A DNA stretch of 64,000 bases from Halostreptopolyspora alba (GCA_003725585.1 RJMB01000013.1:1-64000), one strand, 5' to 3'; shown: positions 1 to 9,263, numbered from the stretch's first letter. Notes: a model not told the origin generated them from the letters alone. A program made the numbers and translations.

Positions 1-291
1 AAACCAGCCGGCGCGATCGGAAGTATCCCCACCCTAACCCGACACCACCAGTGCTCAATCCATTATGGCGAGTCGGAAAGGGTGAGCCCCCGGAACTCGG
101 CGGGACGTATCCCGCTCGGCCTCCGGTGTCTTCTAGTTTACCGTACTTTTACGGCGCGTCAGACCACTCCCGGCGGTCACTCCGCGGCCTCGGCCCGGGC
201 TCGTTCCACCGTGTGCCCGGCCCCGGGGCCGGCGCCGGTACGGTACAGCGCCCGGAACCGGCGGGTTATTCCCACGACCCCTTGACCGGGG
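1..291. other. Gene-free edge of window with GC-rich palindromes
   Basis: No convincing gene is seen here; the open frames present have no family resemblance. It holds a perfect 16-bp palindrome at 217-232 (CCGGCCCCGGGGCCGG) and a 6-bp inverted repeat at 276-293 that overlaps the pcrA stop codon. Both could serve transcription termination of the leftward pcrA unit. Confidence 0.4.
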
Positions 292-293
292 TC
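276..293 (-). terminator. Possible terminator hairpin at the end of pcrA
   Basis: GACCCC (276-281) pairs with GGGGTC (288-293) around a 6-nt loop and includes the pcrA stop codon. There is no T-tract, which is common in high-GC actinomycetes. The stem is short, so the call is weak. Confidence 0.3.
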
Positions 294-2601
294 ACAGCTT
301 CTCGATCGGGGCGAACTTGACCAGGAAGTCCTTCTCCCCGAGGTCACCGCCGAAGTCGACACGCGCCTTGGTCTTGTCCCCCGCACCATCCACGAGCAGC
401 ACCGTACCAAGGCCGAACGAGTCGTGGTTGACCTTGTCACCGGGGGAGAGGGTGGGGACGTTCCCACCCTTGGCACCCGCAGCGGGCCGCGTCCGCGCCC
501 GAGCCGGCGAGGCACCGAACGACGACTCGGCGCGGCGCCACTCGACCAGGTCCGGCGGGACCTCGTCGAGGAACCGCGACGGCGGGTTGTACTGCGGGGT
601 TCCCCACGCGCTACGCACCGCCGACCTGGTGAGGTACAACCGCTCCCGCGCGCGGGTGATTCCCACGTAGGCCAACCGGCGCTCCTCCTCCAACGCCGTC
701 TTGTCCCCCAACGTGCGCATGTGCGGGAACACCCCGTCCTCCATGCCGGTGAGGAACACCACGGGGAACTCCAGCCCCTTCGCGGCGTGCAGTGTCATCA
801 GGGTCACAACCCCGCCGCCCTCGTCCGTGTCCGGGATCTGGTCCGTGTCGGCCACCAGGGATATCTGCTCCAGGAAATCCACCAGTGCGGGCCCCTCACC
901 CCGCTCCGCGGACACGGGCGCACCGTCGGGATCGTCCTCGTCGGCGTACAGCGAGCCGGTGAAGGTGTTCTCGAACTCCCGCGCCACCTCGACGAACTCC
1001 TCGAGATTCTCCACACGGCTCTCGTCCTGGATGTCCTTGGAGTTCTCCAGCTCCGACAGGTAACCGGTCCGTTGCAGCACCGCCTCGACCACCTCGACCG
1101 GTGTGCTTGTGGGAACCAGCCCCTCCAGCTCCTCGAGCAGGGCCACGAACTCCCGGACCGCCTTCAGCGAGCGTGTGGCGATCCCCGGAGCCTCCTCGGC
1201 CCGGCGCAGCGCCCTGGCGAACGAGATCCGCTCGCGCGAGGCGAAGACCTCGATCGTCTCCTCGGCCCGGTCACCGATCCCCCGCTTGGGCACGTTCAGG
1301 ACGCGGCGCAGGCTCACCGTGTCCTCGGGGTTGGCGAGCACGCGAAGGTAGGCGAGAACGTCCCGGATCTCCTTGCGCTCGTAGAAGCGCACCCCGCCGA
1401 CGATCTTGTACGGCAGCCCCGTACGTATGAACACGTCCTCGAACACCCGGGACTGGGCGTTGGTCCGGTAGAACACCGCCACCTCGCCCGGGGTACACGC
1501 GTCCTCGTCGGTCAGGCGGTCGATCTCTCCCACGACGTAGGCCGCCTCATCGTGCTCGTTGTCGGCGACGTAGCCGGTCAGCGACGGGCCGACCCCCTGC
1601 TCGGACCAGAGGTTCTTGGCGGGACGCCCGTCGTTGCGCTCGATGAGGGCGTTCGCGGCGTTGAGGATGTTCTGCGTGGAGCGGTAATTCTGCTCCAGCA
1701 GGATGGTGCGCGCCTCGGGATAGTCGCGCTCGAACTCCAGGATGTTGCGGATGGTCGCGCCACGGAAGGCGTAGATGGACTGGTCGGCGTCACCCACCAC
1801 GCACAGCTCCGGGCGCGTGACAACCGCGGCGTCATCGCTCGCCGGCCCACCGGTGCCGACCAGCTCCCGCACCAGCGCGTACTGGGCGTGGTTGGTGTCC
1901 TGGTACTCGTCAACCAGAACGTGTCGGAACCGCCTCCGGTAGTGCTCGGCGACATCGGGGAACGCCTGCAGCAGATTGACCGTGACCATGATCAGGTCGT
2001 CGAAGTCCATCGCCCCGGCCTCGTGCAGCCGTCGCTGATACAGCGTGTAGGCGCTGGCGAGCTTCTTCTCCTGGTCGGTCTGGGCCCGCTCGTTGTAGCT
2101 CTCGTAGTCGACGAGCTCGTTCTTCAGGTTGGACACCTGCGCCGAGAACGTCTTCGGCGGGTAGCGCTTGGGATCGAGATCCAGCTCGCGACAGACCAGC
2201 TGCATCAGCCGCTGGGAGTCGGCCGCGTCGTAGATGGTGAAGCTGCCGGGGTAGCCCAGCCGACCCCCCTCGCGGCGCAGGATCCGCACACAGGCGGAAT
2301 GGAACGTCATCACCCACATCGAGCGGGCGACACGCTGCCCCAACAGCCCTTCGACGCGCTCCCGCATCTCCGCGGCGGCCTTGTTGGTGAACGTGATCGC
2401 GAGGACCTCACCCGCGCGTACCCCCCGCTCGGCCAGCAGGTAGGCGATGCGGTGGGTCAGGACCCGGGTCTTTCCGGACCCCGCCCCCGCCACGATCAGC
2501 AGCGGACCGCCAGCGTGGGTCACGGCGTCGCGCTGCGGGACGTTTAGACCTTCGAGAAGCTGCTCTTGGACCGACACGGCATCCAGGTTACGGGGGCTCA
2601 C
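292..2601 (-). CDS. pcrA: ATP-dependent DNA helicase PcrA/UvrD
   Basis: Superfamily 1A 3'-5' DNA helicase acting in nucleotide excision and mismatch repair and in clearing RecA filaments and replication obstacles. The protein is about 769 residues, normal for PcrA. Motif Q (LNVPQRDAV) is followed by Walker A AGAGSGKT near residues 38-45, motif II VDEYQDTN, motif III GDADQSIYAFRGA, motif IV QNYRS, and C-terminal motifs VTLMTLHAAKGLEFP and EERRLAYVGITRAR. The C-terminal segment after about residue 700 resembles the RNA-polymerase-binding tail of PcrA. The frame stays open much further upstream, but that part has no helicase character and overlaps a membrane protein gene, so I chose the GTG at 2601 (product begins MSPRNLDAV); GTG at 2577 is an alternative. 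Confidence 0.96.
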   Translation of the reverse strand: MSPRNLDAVSVQEQLLEGLNVPQRDAVTHAGGPLLIVAGAGSGKTRVLTHRIAYLLAERGVRAGEVLAITFTNKAAAEMRERVEGLLGQRVARSMWVMTFHSACVRILRREGGRLGYPGSFTIYDAADSQRLMQLVCRELDLDPKRYPPKTFSAQVSNLKNELVDYESYNERAQTDQEKKLASAYTLYQRRLHEAGAMDFDDLIMVTVNLLQAFPDVAEHYRRRFRHVLVDEYQDTNHAQYALVRELVGTGGPASDDAAVVTRPELCVVGDADQSIYAFRGATIRNILEFERDYPEARTILLEQNYRSTQNILNAANALIERNDGRPAKNLWSEQGVGPSLTGYVADNEHDEAAYVVGEIDRLTDEDACTPGEVAVFYRTNAQSRVFEDVFIRTGLPYKIVGGVRFYERKEIRDVLAYLRVLANPEDTVSLRRVLNVPKRGIGDRAEETIEVFASRERISFARALRRAEEAPGIATRSLKAVREFVALLEELEGLVPTSTPVEVVEAVLQRTGYLSELENSKDIQDESRVENLEEFVEVAREFENTFTGSLYADEDDPDGAPVSAERGEGPALVDFLEQISLVADTDQIPDTDEGGGVVTLMTLHAAKGLEFPVVFLTGMEDGVFPHMRTLGDKTALEEERRLAYVGITRARERLYLTRSAVRSAWGTPQYNPPSRFLDEVPPDLVEWRRAESSFGASPARARTRPAAGAKGGNVPTLSPGDKVNHDSFGLGTVLLVDGAGDKTKARVDFGGDLGEKDFLVKFAPIEKL

Positions 2602-2684
2602 GAGTGCCCGTCCCACACCCGACCGAGCCACCACGCCCACGACGGGGGCACGCCTCCCACCGGGGCGGGTGGCCGGGCTCGGGC

Positions 2685-2969
2685 TCAGCCCACGCCCATG
2701 CCGGTGAACACGGACGCGGCCACCACCAGCAGCGCGCCCCCGAGGAGGGCGCAGACAGCGGGGCGCCCGCCCACTGCCCCGGTAGCGGCCCCCGTCGAAC
2801 GGTGCTGCCCCGCGCGCGCCCCGAGGGGGCGCCGGGCGCTCCACGCGTATCCGGCGGCCAGGCCGACGAAGCACAACCCGGTCAGCAGCATGACAACGAA
2901 AACGGTCCACTCGGCCGCGCCTGGCGGCACGCTCAACGAGTTCAGTTCGATGTGGGGCACGGTTCGCAC
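2685..2969 (-). CDS. Small two-helix membrane protein, hypothetical
   Basis: 94 residues with two hydrophobic segments: roughly residues 20-43 (TVFVVMLLTGLCFVGLAAGYAW) and 74-92 (VCALLGGALLVVAASVFTG), separated by an Arg/Gly-rich loop. I do not recognise a family. It sits between pcrA and the LuxR regulator on the same strand, with 73 bp to the upstream regulator stop. The start is uncertain: the GTG at 2969 is used, but a GTG a few codons later would also spare the first helix. Confidence 0.55.
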   Translation of the reverse strand: MRTVPHIELNSLSVPPGAAEWTVFVVMLLTGLCFVGLAAGYAWSARRPLGARAGQHRSTGAATGAVGGRPAVCALLGGALLVVAASVFTGMGVG

Positions 2970-3042
2970 CTTCGTCGCCGTCCTCGCGGACCCTCGACTC
3001 TGCCAGCGCCGGGATCGGGAGGCAACCGTGCCGGTCCGGGGG

Positions 3043-3810
3043 TCAGAACAACTTGCGCGCGCTGGCCCAGCGACTGAGCTCGTGCCGGTTGGAGAGCTGT
3101 AGCTTGCGCAGCACCGAGGACACGTGGGTCTCGACGGTCTTCACCGAGATGAACAGCTCCTTGCCCACCTCCTTGTAGGCGTAGCCGCGCGCGATGAGGC
3201 GCAGGACCTCGCGTTCCCGCTGCGTGAGCCGGTCGAGTTCGGGGTCCATCGGCGGTGAGTCGGTGGCCGCGAACGCGTCCAGGACGAAACCGGCCAGGCG
3301 TGGCGAGAAGACGGCGTCGCCGTCGGCGACCCGAACGATCGCGTCGGCCAGCTCTTTGCCGGAAATGGTCTTGGTGACGTAACCGCGCGCGCCCCCACGG
3401 ACCACACCGATGACGTCCTCGGCGGCGTCGGACACCGACAGCGCGAGAAACTTGATCTCGGGTTGGCTGGCCAGCACGCGACGCAGCACCTCAACCCCGC
3501 CCCCTCCGGGAAGGTGGACGTCGAGCAGCACGATGTCGGGTGGGTGCTCCGTTATGACGTGCACGGCGCTGTCGACGTCGCCGGCCTCGCCGATCACGTC
3601 GACCGCGTCACCGAGCTCTCCGCGGACTCCACTCCGGAACAGTCGGTGATCGTCGACGATCACCACGCGTGGTACCGCGGCTCCGCTGCCGAAGGTCGTG
3701 TTCTCGTCTGCCACATCTGGGACCTTACCCATCCCGGCGGCGCGCCGGCAGCTCGCCATCCGGCCACGGCCGGATCCGGCCCGCCGGTAGCCAGCCGGCC
3801 GGCTGCTCAC
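3043..3810 (-). CDS. NarL/FixJ-family response regulator (LuxR HTH)
   Basis: DNA-binding response regulator partnered with the adjacent PspC-domain sensor kinase. The receiver domain carries the acidic pair in VVIVDDHRLF, the phosphoacceptor Asp in DIVLLDVHLPGGGG and the Lys in YVTKTISGKEL. The C-terminal LuxR-type helix-turn-helix runs from LTQREREVLRLIARG through SVKTVETHVSSVLRKL. With the GTG at 3810 the gene overlaps the kinase stop in a GTGA, suggesting translational coupling, but this adds about 30 residues of Arg-rich leader not typical for the family. ATG at 3735 or GTG at 3717 (product beginning MADENTT) are plausible real starts. Confidence 0.93.
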   Translation of the reverse strand: MSSRPAGYRRAGSGRGRMASCRRAAGMGKVPDVADENTTFGSGAAVPRVVIVDDHRLFRSGVRGELGDAVDVIGEAGDVDSAVHVITEHPPDIVLLDVHLPGGGGVEVLRRVLASQPEIKFLALSVSDAAEDVIGVVRGGARGYVTKTISGKELADAIVRVADGDAVFSPRLAGFVLDAFAATDSPPMDPELDRLTQREREVLRLIARGYAYKEVGKELFISVKTVETHVSSVLRKLQLSNRHELSRWASARKLF

Positions 3811-5003
3811 TCCTGCCGTGTGGCGCGCGGCATGCGCAGCTGGACCTCGGTCCCCTCCCCGGGCGCGGTCCGGATCCGGGCCTCACCTCCGTGGCGTTCC
3901 ATCCGGCCCCTGATGGAACCCCGCACTCCCATCCGGTCGTCGGGAACGGCGTCGATGTCGAACCCCTCACCGCGGTCCCGGACGAAGACGAGCACCTCCT
4001 CGGGCTCGACCTCGCCGAACACCGAGATGTTCTCGGCACCGGAGTACTTGGAGGCGTTGACCATGGCCTCCCGGCTCGCCCGCAGTTGCGCGCGGATACC
4101 GTCGTCGATCGGCCCGTCGCCCACACAGACCACCTCGATCGGCACCCCGTGGGATTCCTCCACCTCGGCGGCGACGCGCTCCAGCGCGGGCTTGACGGTG
4201 GTGTCGGCGTCGGCGGGCCGCTGGTAGAGCCAGCTGCGCAGCGCGCGCTCCTGCACGCGGGCCAGCCGCTGCACCTCGCGCGGGTCATCGCACCTGCGCT
4301 GGATGAGGGTGAGCGTGTGGAGCACGGAGTCGTGGATGTGCGCCGCGAGCTCGGCGCGCTCCTGGTTCCTGATGCGCTCGCGGCGCTCGCGGCCGCGCTC
4401 ACGGACCAGGACCACGATCCACGGCGCCGCGGTCAGGGCGATGCCCACGATCAGGGTGAGCGCGAACGTCAGCCCGGCGCGTGCCTCCGCGAGCTGGTCC
4501 TGGAACGTCAGGAAGCCGATGACGCCGATGAGGATGAGCAGCACGCCGAATCCGGTGCGCAGCCACCCCTTCGTGCTGTAGAGCGGGCGGGTCGCCACCA
4601 GCTCGTCCCGGAGGGTGGGGTTGGCCTGGCGCCACAGTGTCGCCGCGCCGAGCGCGCCGAACATCAGGAACCAGATCACCGGGTCGAGCATCCAGCCGAA
4701 GACGAGGAACAGCAGGACCACGACACCGGCCAGGGCGATGTAGCCGAACGACCGGCGGAGGTCGCGACGCGGCTGCTCCCGCTCCCCGGAGTCCGGCGTG
4801 GCCGTGGGGGCGGGAGGGGCGAAGTACCAGAACACGGCGTAGATGACGATGCCGATGCCCGCGAAGCCGAGCGCGACGAACGCCAGACGGGGCACGATCG
4901 CGGGGATGCCGAGGTGCTCGGCCAGCCCACCCCCGACACCGGCGATTACCCGCCCGTCACGCACGCGGTGGTAGCGCGGCGTGTCAGCGGCCGTCTCGGT
5001 CAA
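3807..5003 (-). CDS. PspC-domain sensor histidine kinase
   Basis: Membrane sensor kinase of about 398 residues. An N-terminal PspC domain (RVIAGVGGGLAEHLGI, then a hydrophobic helix) is followed by several more membrane segments, a HisKA_3-type phosphoacceptor region with the H box AAHIHDSVLHTL, and a HATPase_c domain with N box MVNASKYSGAENI and G-type motif DRGEGFD. PspC domains elsewhere sense membrane stress. The start is TTG 5003: a good ribosome binding site, GGAAAGG, lies 7 nt upstream, whereas the in-frame ATG at 5042 lacks one. It is co-transcribed with the LuxR regulator (GTGA overlap) and diverges from a second PspC-domain gene at 5187. Confidence 0.93.
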   Translation of the reverse strand: MTETAADTPRYHRVRDGRVIAGVGGGLAEHLGIPAIVPRLAFVALGFAGIGIVIYAVFWYFAPPAPTATPDSGEREQPRRDLRRSFGYIALAGVVVLLFLVFGWMLDPVIWFLMFGALGAATLWRQANPTLRDELVATRPLYSTKGWLRTGFGVLLILIGVIGFLTFQDQLAEARAGLTFALTLIVGIALTAAPWIVVLVRERGRERRERIRNQERAELAAHIHDSVLHTLTLIQRRCDDPREVQRLARVQERALRSWLYQRPADADTTVKPALERVAAEVEESHGVPIEVVCVGDGPIDDGIRAQLRASREAMVNASKYSGAENISVFGEVEPEEVLVFVRDRGEGFDIDAVPDDRMGVRGSIRGRMERHGGEARIRTAPGEGTEVQLRMPRATRQE

Positions 5004-5186
5004 CGGTGTGCCTTTCCTACTCGTCCTTCCCCCTCCCAGCATGCCCGCCCGTCACCGCGAGGACATCAGGGAACCACCCCCGGACCGTCCCATCGTGGCT
5101 CAGGGTGTGCTCAGGGTCGTCCCGGATAGGCACCCACCGCCGCTGGGGACGAGCATGGGAGTACGAAGGAGGTGTGGTGACCGACC

Positions 5187-6617
5187 GTGACAGACGAGCA
5201 GAAGCCGACTGACGGCACAACGGCGTGGGAGCCGGGGGCTGACGGCACGAACGGCTCGCCGGAAGGGGGCCACGGTCGGGAGCTCCGCAAGACTCCCGAG
5301 GCCGGCGTCATTACGGGGGTTTGCGCCGGCCTCGGCGAGTTCACTCGGGTGGACCCGATCGTGTGGCGGGTCGCGTTCGCGGTCACCGGCCTCGCCGGCG
5401 GCACCGGCATATGGCTCTACGCGGGCGCGTGGCTGCTGATGCGCGACGCCGAGGGGGGGCCGGCGATGGCGGAGCAGCTTCTCGACCGCAGGTTCGCCCC
5501 CGAGGCTGTGCTGACGCTCCTGGGGTTGGCCCTGGCCGCGGCGACCGCGATCAGCCTCCTCGGCGGGATCAGCGGGGGAACGCTGATGCTCGCGAGCCCG
5601 CTCATCATCGGCGCGCTCGCGGCCCACAACCGCGGTGTCGACCTGAAACAGGCGCTTCGCGAACTCCCCACGAAGCTGAAGTCCAAGGAACCACCCCCCG
5701 CTCCCCCCACTCCGGAGCCGGGGCCGACCTACTACAACCCCGCCCAGCCGTGGGCGTCGGCACCCAACGGGCCGGTCGACCTCGCCGTCGTCGCGCGCCA
5801 GTCCCCGCACGGCGCCCAGGCGGCGGGGGAGAACGTGGAGGACGGGGACGATGACGAGGACTCCTGCGCACCAGGGCGAGAGCGGCGGTCGGCGGCGCGG
5901 GACCGCAGGAGGGCCAAGCGGCACGAGCGCGGCGTCCTATTGTTGGGGCTCGCGTTCTGGTTCGTGGTCGCCGCCGCCGGCATCACCATCGGGGTCTCCG
6001 AACAGCGCCCGTGGGCCGCGCTTCTGGGGCCGGCCACCGGGCCCGTGTTCCTGGGAAGCGTCGTCGCCATCGTCGGTGTGGCGCTCCTGGCCGGCACCTG
6101 GTTCGGCAACCGGCGCGGCCTGGTCACCGTCGGGACACTGGTGAGCCTGCTCGTCCTCGCCGCCGCCAGCACGGATCTCACCGGGGTGCGTGTCGCCGAG
6201 GAGCACTGGCGTCCCACGACGCCCGCCGAGGCGCGGCAGTACCAGCTCGACGGGGGCAGAGCCGAGTTGGACCTCACCGCGCTGGATGTGGAACCGGGTG
6301 AGCGTGTCAACGTTGGCGCGGACGTGCGTTTCGGCCAGGTCGAGGTGCTGGTTCCGGAGGGGGCGCGCGTCGACGTGCACGCCACGTCGACGTTCGGGAG
6401 GATCGAGGTGGGCGACGAGAACTGGTCCGGCGCACGCCTCGATGTCCGTTCGACCATGGCCCCCGAGAACGCGGGAGCCGAGGCCGGGGCGTCCGACGGG
6501 GCCGACCGGGGCGAGTCGGATGGCGAGTCGGATGAGGAGGCGGCCGAGCTCCCCGAGCTGAACGTGCGTCTGGCGTCCTATGGCGCCCTGATGGAGGTGC
6601 GGCGTGTCACGAGTTAG
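5187..6617 (+). CDS. PspC-domain membrane protein with LiaF-like C-terminus
   Basis: Membrane protein of 476 residues. It has a PspC domain near residues 33-85 (KTPEAGVITGVCAGLGEFTRVDP, then a helix), another two hydrophobic segments, a charged linker around residues 200-250, a second cluster of helices, and a C-terminal beta-rich region (GGRAELDLTALDVEPG, VRFGQVEVLVPEGARVDV) like the cell-wall-active antibiotic response domain of LiaF/VraT proteins. That domain pairs with three-component envelope-stress systems, so a role in modulating the divergent PspC kinase is a reasonable inference. GTG 5187 follows AAGGAGGT by 13 nt, slightly long. Clearly separate from the kinase, with a 183-bp divergent promoter region. 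Confidence 0.88.
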   Translation: MTDEQKPTDGTTAWEPGADGTNGSPEGGHGRELRKTPEAGVITGVCAGLGEFTRVDPIVWRVAFAVTGLAGGTGIWLYAGAWLLMRDAEGGPAMAEQLLDRRFAPEAVLTLLGLALAAATAISLLGGISGGTLMLASPLIIGALAAHNRGVDLKQALRELPTKLKSKEPPPAPPTPEPGPTYYNPAQPWASAPNGPVDLAVVARQSPHGAQAAGENVEDGDDDEDSCAPGRERRSAARDRRRAKRHERGVLLLGLAFWFVVAAAGITIGVSEQRPWAALLGPATGPVFLGSVVAIVGVALLAGTWFGNRRGLVTVGTLVSLLVLAAASTDLTGVRVAEEHWRPTTPAEARQYQLDGGRAELDLTALDVEPGERVNVGADVRFGQVEVLVPEGARVDVHATSTFGRIEVGDENWSGARLDVRSTMAPENAGAEAGASDGADRGESDGESDEEAAELPELNVRLASYGALMEVRRVTS

Positions 6618-6822
6618 GAAGCCCGACTGGGCGTCGTTCGTCGCCGGTCTGCTGTTCGTCGCGCTCGGCGGGGTGTTCATCGTCAGTGGCACGTCGGACT
6701 GGGGAATCACCGCGACGTGGCTGCTGCCGGTGCTCGCGATCGGGTTGGGCATCGTCGCCATCACGCGTGCACTCACCCGTTCGCGGGGCCACGACGACCC
6801 CTCCCACCGGTCCGAAACGTAG
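6604..6822 (+). CDS. Small two-helix membrane protein
   Basis: 72 residues with two transmembrane helices (SFVAGLLFVALGGVFIVSG and TWLLPVLAIGLGIVAITRAL) and a charged C-terminal tail. Its GTG start overlaps the end of the PspC/LiaF-like gene by 14 bp, so it is almost certainly translated from the same message. The family is unknown to me. The short helix-hairpin form suggests an accessory subunit of the upstream membrane protein, which is inference only. Confidence 0.75.
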   Translation: MSRVRKPDWASFVAGLLFVALGGVFIVSGTSDWGITATWLLPVLAIGLGIVAITRALTRSRGHDDPSHRSET

Positions 6823-7028
6823 GCGTCGCGGTCGGGAATCACCCCGTGTCCGGGCGGTCCCGAGCGCGACGGGACGCGCCGGCCACCATTGTCCCGAGGC
6901 GTCCATGATGAACTCGCATAGTCACCGCGCGTCTCATTCCCGTCACTATATGGATATGTTCGCATGGTCCCGAGGACGGCGCCCGCCATGTTCCCGAGCC
7001 CCGATCGCGCCGTCTTCGGGAGGGGTCG

Positions 7029-7619
7029 ATGAGACGGTCGCTAGCTTGGGCCACTGTCGGCGTCGTGTCCGTCGCCGTGGCCGGTGGTTCTGCCACCGCC
7101 GTCGCCGCGGACACTGGCGACAGCGGCGAACCCGCGCGGGGCGCGGTGGCGGAGGGGGAGGTCGGGCCCGCTTCCCCGGAGGACAGCCGCGGCGGGTACA
7201 GCGGGTACGGCCACCAGCCCACCACGGAGGGGGCGAACAACGGGGTCGCGGAGTTCGAGGGGGCCACGGTGACCGAGAGGTCGGCGCGAACCGGCGAGAC
7301 CACCCTCGAGGAGCAACCGCTGGACTCCGGGGACGGCACGGGTACGGGCTCCGGGAGCACGGGCGCGAACGACGGTGAGGCGCCCGGCGGTCCCGCCCAG
7401 CCGGAGGAGGAGCCGCGGCCGCCGGAAACGACGCCGGGGTCGGGAGCCGAGACCGGCCGGACCCTGCCCCTCACCGGGGGTCCCCTCGCCGGGATCGCCG
7501 CTCTCGGCGGGATGGCGCTCACCTCCGGCCTCGGCCTACTCGGACTCGCGCGCCGGATGCGCTACACACCGCGGCACCGCGCCCGCCGGGCGGGCCGCGC
7601 CGGTCGGAACCGGTCGTGA
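7029..7619 (+). CDS. LPXTG-type cell-wall-anchored surface protein
   Basis: 196-residue secreted protein. A signal peptide (MRRSLAWATVGVVSVAVAGG, cleavage near AVAA) is followed by a low-complexity acidic Gly/Glu/Pro/Thr-rich region without recognisable domains. At residues 146-150 is the sortase motif LPLTG, then a hydrophobic helix and an Arg-rich tail, the full cell-wall sorting signal. The tail is long (about 20 residues) and strongly basic. No sortase gene lies in the window. It is monocistronic and ends at a strong double hairpin before the convergent enoyl-CoA hydratase gene. Confidence 0.85.
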   Translation: MRRSLAWATVGVVSVAVAGGSATAVAADTGDSGEPARGAVAEGEVGPASPEDSRGGYSGYGHQPTTEGANNGVAEFEGATVTERSARTGETTLEEQPLDSGDGTGTGSGSTGANDGEAPGGPAQPEEEPRPPETTPGSGAETGRTLPLTGGPLAGIAALGGMALTSGLGLLGLARRMRYTPRHRARRAGRAGRNRS

Positions 7620-7626
7620 GAGTTTC

Positions 7627-7697
7627 GGTGGCCGCTCCGGCCAGCGCGCCGTGCGGCCACCGACACTCACGCGGCCCCGTGTGCGGGGCCGCGTGCC
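7627..7697. terminator. Tandem stem-loops between convergent genes
   Basis: Two adjacent perfect stems: 11 bp at 7627-7637/7655-7665 (TCGGTGGCCGC with GCGGCCACCGA) and 12 bp at 7670-7681/7686-7697 (CACGCGGCCCCG with CGGGGCCGCGTG, TGTG loop). They lie between a rightward and a leftward gene and probably terminate transcription in both directions. Confidence 0.75.
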
Positions 7698-7709
7698 GTG
7701 GCGCGGTGG

Positions 7710-8474
7710 CTACTCGCCGCTCCAGTTGGGCGCGCGCTTCTCGGCGAACGCCGCGGCGCCCTCCATGGCGTCCTTGCTGGTGAACACCGGAGCCGTGATC
7801 TCCTCCTGGCGGTCCCACATCTCCGAGCTCGTCCAGTCGTCGGACTCCACGATGACCCGTTTGGACGTGGTGACCGACAGGGGGGCGTTGGCGGCCACTC
7901 GGGCCGCGAGTTCCCGCGCCCCTTCGAGCGCGCCCCCACTCTCGGTGACCCGGTTGACCAGACCGAGATCGGCGGCGCGCTTGGCGTCGACGTGGTCACC
8001 GGTGAGGGCGAACTCCATCGCGATGTTGCGCGGGATCCGGTTGTGCAGCCGGAGCAGACCGCCGCCACCGGCGACCAACCCGCGCTTGACCTCGGGAATA
8101 CCGAACTGGGCGTCCTCGGCGGCGACCACGAGGTCACACGCCAGAACCACCTCGAACCCGCCGGCGAGGGCGAACCCCTCGACCGCGGCGATCAGTGGCT
8201 TGCGCGGCGGGCGCTGCGCGAATCCCGCGAACCCGCGGCCCTCGACGAAGGGGACCTCGCCCTGCATGAACGCCTTGAGGTCCATGCCGGCGCAGAAGGT
8301 CCCCCCGGCCCCGGTGATGATCCCGATGGTCAGGTCGTCACGGGCGTCCAGGTCGTCCAGCGCCTCGGCGATGGCGTTCGCGGTCGCGGCGTTGACCGAG
8401 TTCTTGGCCTTGGGCCGGTTGATCTCCACGACGGCGACGCCGTTGTCGGTGGTGTAACTGACCTCGTCGGTCAC
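7710..8474 (-). CDS. Enoyl-CoA hydratase/isomerase (crotonase family)
   Basis: 254 residues, the usual crotonase length. Oxyanion-hole segments are GGTFCAGMDLKAF and VEGFALAGGFEVVLACD; one catalytic Glu lies in the FGIPEVKRGL segment, and the residue before VVLACD (GGFEVV) is also Glu. The family hydrates trans-2-enoyl-CoA in fatty acid or amino acid degradation. The C-terminus resembles the EchA-type proteins of actinobacteria. It follows the SDR dehydrogenase gene by 15 bp on the same strand, which suggests consecutive beta-oxidation-type steps. The exact substrate cannot be told. Confidence 0.93.
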   Translation of the reverse strand: MTDEVSYTTDNGVAVVEINRPKAKNSVNAATANAIAEALDDLDARDDLTIGIITGAGGTFCAGMDLKAFMQGEVPFVEGRGFAGFAQRPPRKPLIAAVEGFALAGGFEVVLACDLVVAAEDAQFGIPEVKRGLVAGGGGLLRLHNRIPRNIAMEFALTGDHVDAKRAADLGLVNRVTESGGALEGARELAARVAANAPLSVTTSKRVIVESDDWTSSEMWDRQEEITAPVFTSKDAMEGAAAFAEKRAPNWSGE

Positions 8475-8489
8475 GATGGCCTCCTAGGG

Positions 8490-9263
8490 CTACTTCGGTG
8501 GCATGCGCAGGCCACCGTCGATCCGGACGACCTCGGCGTTGAGGTAGCTGTTCTCCAGCAGCGACCGGACCAGATGGCCGAACTCCGCCGGGGTTCCCAA
8601 CCGCTTGGGGAACGGTACCGGCGAGGCCAGGTGCTTCTTGAACTCCTCGGACTCGGGGCCCTGGCCGTAGATGGGGGTGTCGAGGATCCCCGGTGCCACC
8701 GTGTTCACTCGGATTCCGGCAGCGGCGAGGTCGCGCGCGGCGGGCACCGTCATGCCGATGATGCCGCCCTTCGAGGCGGAGTAGGCGATCTGGCCCACCT
8801 GCCCCTCGAGGCCGGCCACGGAGGCGGTGTTGACGATCGCGCCACGCTCGCCGTCCTCCCCGACCGGATCGGTGGCCGACATCGCGGCGCCGGCCAGACG
8901 GACCAGGTTGAACGTGCCGATCAGGTTGACGTCGATGACCTTCTTGTAGCTCTCGAGGTCGTGCGGCTGGCCCTCACGGTTGACCGTGCGGGTGGCCCAC
9001 CCGATACCGGCACAGGCCACGGCGATCCGCAACGGTTTTCCGGTGTCCACCGCGGCCTGCACCGCGGCCTGCATCTGGGCCTCGTCGGACACGTCGGTGG
9101 CCACGAAACGACCGTCGACGCTCTTGGCCAGTTCCTCCCCGCGTTCGGCGTTCAGGTCGGCGATGACGACGGTGGCACCGGCCGAGGCCAGTTCCTTCAC
9201 GGTGGCCTCACCGAGACCACTCGCGCCCCCGGTTACGAGGGCGGATACTCCATTCAGCTCCAT
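8490..9263 (-). CDS. SDR-family dehydrogenase, 3-hydroxyacyl-CoA dehydrogenase type II-like
   Basis: Short-chain dehydrogenase of about 257 residues. The NAD-binding motif [10 protein letters not shown] is at the N-terminus, ADLN follows the second strand (Asp favours NAD over NADP), and the catalytic Ser and YSASKGG tetrad occur in [22 protein letters not shown]. The long VAPGILDTP segment and overall pattern match human HSD17B10-like 3-hydroxyacyl-CoA dehydrogenases. It is first in a two-gene unit with the enoyl-CoA hydratase. I chose the ATG at 9263 (MELNGVS); a GTG three codons earlier at 9272 is possible. Confidence 0.9.
   Translation of the reverse strand: MELNGVSALVTGGASGLGEATVKELASAGATVVIADLNAERGEELAKSVDGRFVATDVSDEAQMQAAVQAAVDTGKPLRIAVACAGIGWATRTVNREGQPHDLESYKKVIDVNLIGTFNLVRLAGAAMSATDPVGEDGERGAIVNTASVAGLEGQVGQIAYSASKGGIIGMTVPAARDLAAAGIRVNTVAPGILDTPIYGQGPESEEFKKHLASPVPFPKRLGTPAEFGHLVRSLLENSYLNAEVVRIDGGLRMPPK

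Noticed and set aside
424-2547. Long open frame on the plus strand opposite pcrA
   Set aside because: It is the antisense shadow of a clear helicase; high GC makes long open antisense frames common, and the translation has no family features.
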